DNA of 14,775 bases, from NCBI GenBank assembly GCA_012514615.1, contig JAAYZY010000133.1, positions 1-14,775 on the forward strand, read 5' to 3'. The notes beneath the pieces were generated by a model. The model was not told where the DNA came from. It saw only the letters and a list, made by a program, of their open reading frames with translations, and made no database searches. The position numbers and the translations under genes were made by a program. The first letter of the stretch is position 1; every line of letters begins with the position of its first letter. This document shows positions 13,738-14,775 of this stretch, in pieces. This DNA comes from Chloroflexota bacterium. GTDB lineage: Bacteria > Chloroflexota > Anaerolineae > DTPP01.

Positions 13738-14775
13738 TCAGACGTAGCCCAGGATGGGTGTTGCTCCGCTCCACGCTGCCAGGCAGTCGGAGAAGGGTGC
13801 GTCGTCGGGGAAGGGCCCCACCACCGTCAGCGTCATCTGCAGCAGGCAGATCAACTGCTGGGCCACCTCGTGGATCGAACTGGCGTCGATCCCATCGATG
13901 ATCTCCAACACCTCGTCTAGTGTGCGCACCTTTTGGGAGAGCAGCTCTTGCTGGCCGAACCAGCCGGCCACCGAGCCGCTGTCTTCGAAGCCCATCAGGC
14001 GGCTGCCTCGCACCATCTCCCGGGCCCGCAGCACCTCCTCGGCCAGCACCGGTTCGTCCCGCAGCCGCACCCATTCTGTGAGCAGAGCGTCCACGGCGGC
14101 GATTGCCTGCAAGGGGCTAACCCCGGCGTACAGGCTCACCGATCCGGCGTCCTGATACGAGGTGCCCGACGCGGAGACGCTGTAGGCCAGGGCCCGGTTC
14201 TCGCGGATCTCTTGGAAGAGCCGAGAACTCATGCCGGCGCCCAAGACAGTGTGCAGCATGCCCAAGGTATACTGGTGCGGGTGCCCGCGGGCCAGGCCGG
14301 GCAGGGTCAGCACCACCTGCGCCTGCTCAGTCTCCTTGTATCTCACCAGGAGGCGTGGGCCCGGCAGGCTGGGTTGTGCCGGCAGAGGCGCTTGCTCGGC
14401 CACGGGGGCCCATTCGCCCAGCCGTTCTTCGGCCAGGCGCAGCACCTTGGCCGTGTCGATGCGCCCGGCCACCGACAGCACACAGCGGTTGGGCCCGTAA
14501 TACCGCAGCAGGTGGGCCGCAACATCGTCTAGACGCATCTGCTCGATGCTTTGTTCCGTGCCGATGATCTCCCTGCCCAGGGGATGGTCGCCCCAGGTGA
14601 GCCGTTGGCTGAGCACAGAGACCAGGTCCTCGGGGCTGTCCATGGTGGAGTGGAGCTCTTCCAGGATAACGCGCTTCTCCTTGCCGAAATCCTCTTCCCG
14701 CAGCAGGGGGTGGAGTATGATCTCCGACAGCACGCCCAAGGCCAACGGCAGGTGCATGTAGGGCACCTTGGCGTA
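13738..14775 (-). CDS. M16 family zinc peptidase (insulinase/processing-peptidase type), C-terminal part (5' end cut by window edge)
   Basis: The last 345 residues of an M16B-type peptidase are visible. The frame enters at the window edge (YAKVPYMHLPLAL), just after where the HxxEH zinc motif would be, so that motif lies outside. The third zinc ligand region is present as KRVILEELHSTMDSPED (visible residues about 33-49). The second homologous half carries GMSSRLFQEIRENRALAYSV, the RxxxY-type region characteristic of M16 pairs. Such enzymes degrade or process peptides; the substrate is unknown. Reading stays open and in one frame to a TGA at 13738-13740, so the gene looks intact apart from the truncation. 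It is followed after 130 nt by the secreted propeller gene on the same strand. Co-transcription is possible because no terminator hairpin with a T-tract separates them. Confidence 0.93.
   Translation of the reverse strand, partial: YAKVPYMHLPLALGVLSEIILHPLLREEDFGKEKRVILEELHSTMDSPEDLVSVLSQRLTWGDHPLGREIIGTEQSIEQMRLDDVAAHLLRYYGPNRCVLSVAGRIDTAKVLRLAEERLGEWAPVAEQAPLPAQPSLPGPRLLVRYKETEQAQVVLTLPGLARGHPHQYTLGMLHTVLGAGMSSRLFQEIRENRALAYSVSASGTSYQDAGSVSLYAGVSPLQAIAAVDALLTEWVRLRDEPVLAEEVLRAREMVRGSRLMGFEDSGSVAGWFGQQELLSQKVRTLDEVLEIIDGIDASSIHEVAQQLICLLQMTLTVVGPFPDDAPFSDCLAAWSGATPILGYV

Noticed and set aside
12558..13901. A 447-codon open frame on the plus strand opposite the propeller gene
   Set aside because: The minus-strand frame has a signal peptide, regular repeats and a perfect ribosome-binding site; the plus-strand frame has none of these.
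1..14775. tRNA, rRNA, CRISPR array, insertion sequence or prophage
   Set aside because: I saw no cloverleaf-like conserved arms, no direct-repeat array, and no transposase, integrase or phage gene. The whole window is accounted for by ordinary genes and short gaps.

Overview
This high-GC window carries 13 protein-coding genes packed tightly on both strands, with no rRNA, tRNA, CRISPR array or insertion sequence that I can see. The gene mix and style suggest a free-living bacterium of the Chloroflexota (Anaerolineae or a relative). The pointers are a secreted propeller/BACON-like protein ending in a YLPLxxR-type tail, a CdsZ/DUF164 zinc-ribbon protein, and large GT-C-like membrane proteins paired with a small EamA transporter. 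This placement is inference; no phylogenetic marker is present.

Layout, left to right. (1) 1-725, minus: the first 241 residues of the exonuclease RecJ, starting at a TTG. (2) 891-2099, plus: DNA polymerase IV (DinB), divergent from recJ with facing promoters between them. (3) 2112-6607, minus: an apparent four-gene operon, in transcription order two paralogous polytopic membrane proteins (stop/start overlap TGATG), a 137-residue four-helix EamA/SMR-like transporter, and SfsA. (4) 6841-7545, plus: the CdsZ-type coiled-coil zinc-ribbon protein behind a strong extended -10 promoter. (5) 7641-11567, plus: a co-directional run of a DAO-family FAD oxidoreductase, a response regulator fused to a CpaE/MinD-like ATPase, endonuclease V and a Sir2 deacetylase. 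The last two overlap by 4 nt. (6) 11593-11622: a bidirectional terminator hairpin. (7) 11646-13607, minus: a secreted seven-repeat FG-GAP propeller protein with two BACON-like domains. (8) 13738-14775, minus: the C-terminal 345 residues of an M16 zinc peptidase, cut by the window edge.

How the genes may work together. RecJ, DinB and endonuclease V are DNA repair or damage-tolerance enzymes. The least explained unit is the 2834-6607 block: two duplicated GT-C-like proteins plus an ArnE/F-like small transporter have the composition of a lipid-linked sugar flipping and extracytoplasmic glycosylation module. It lacks a cytoplasmic sugar-loading enzyme in this window, and its substrate is unknown. 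Four places carry the extended -10 sequence TGn-TAYAAT, three of them immediately upstream of genes, which suggests a common housekeeping promoter type.
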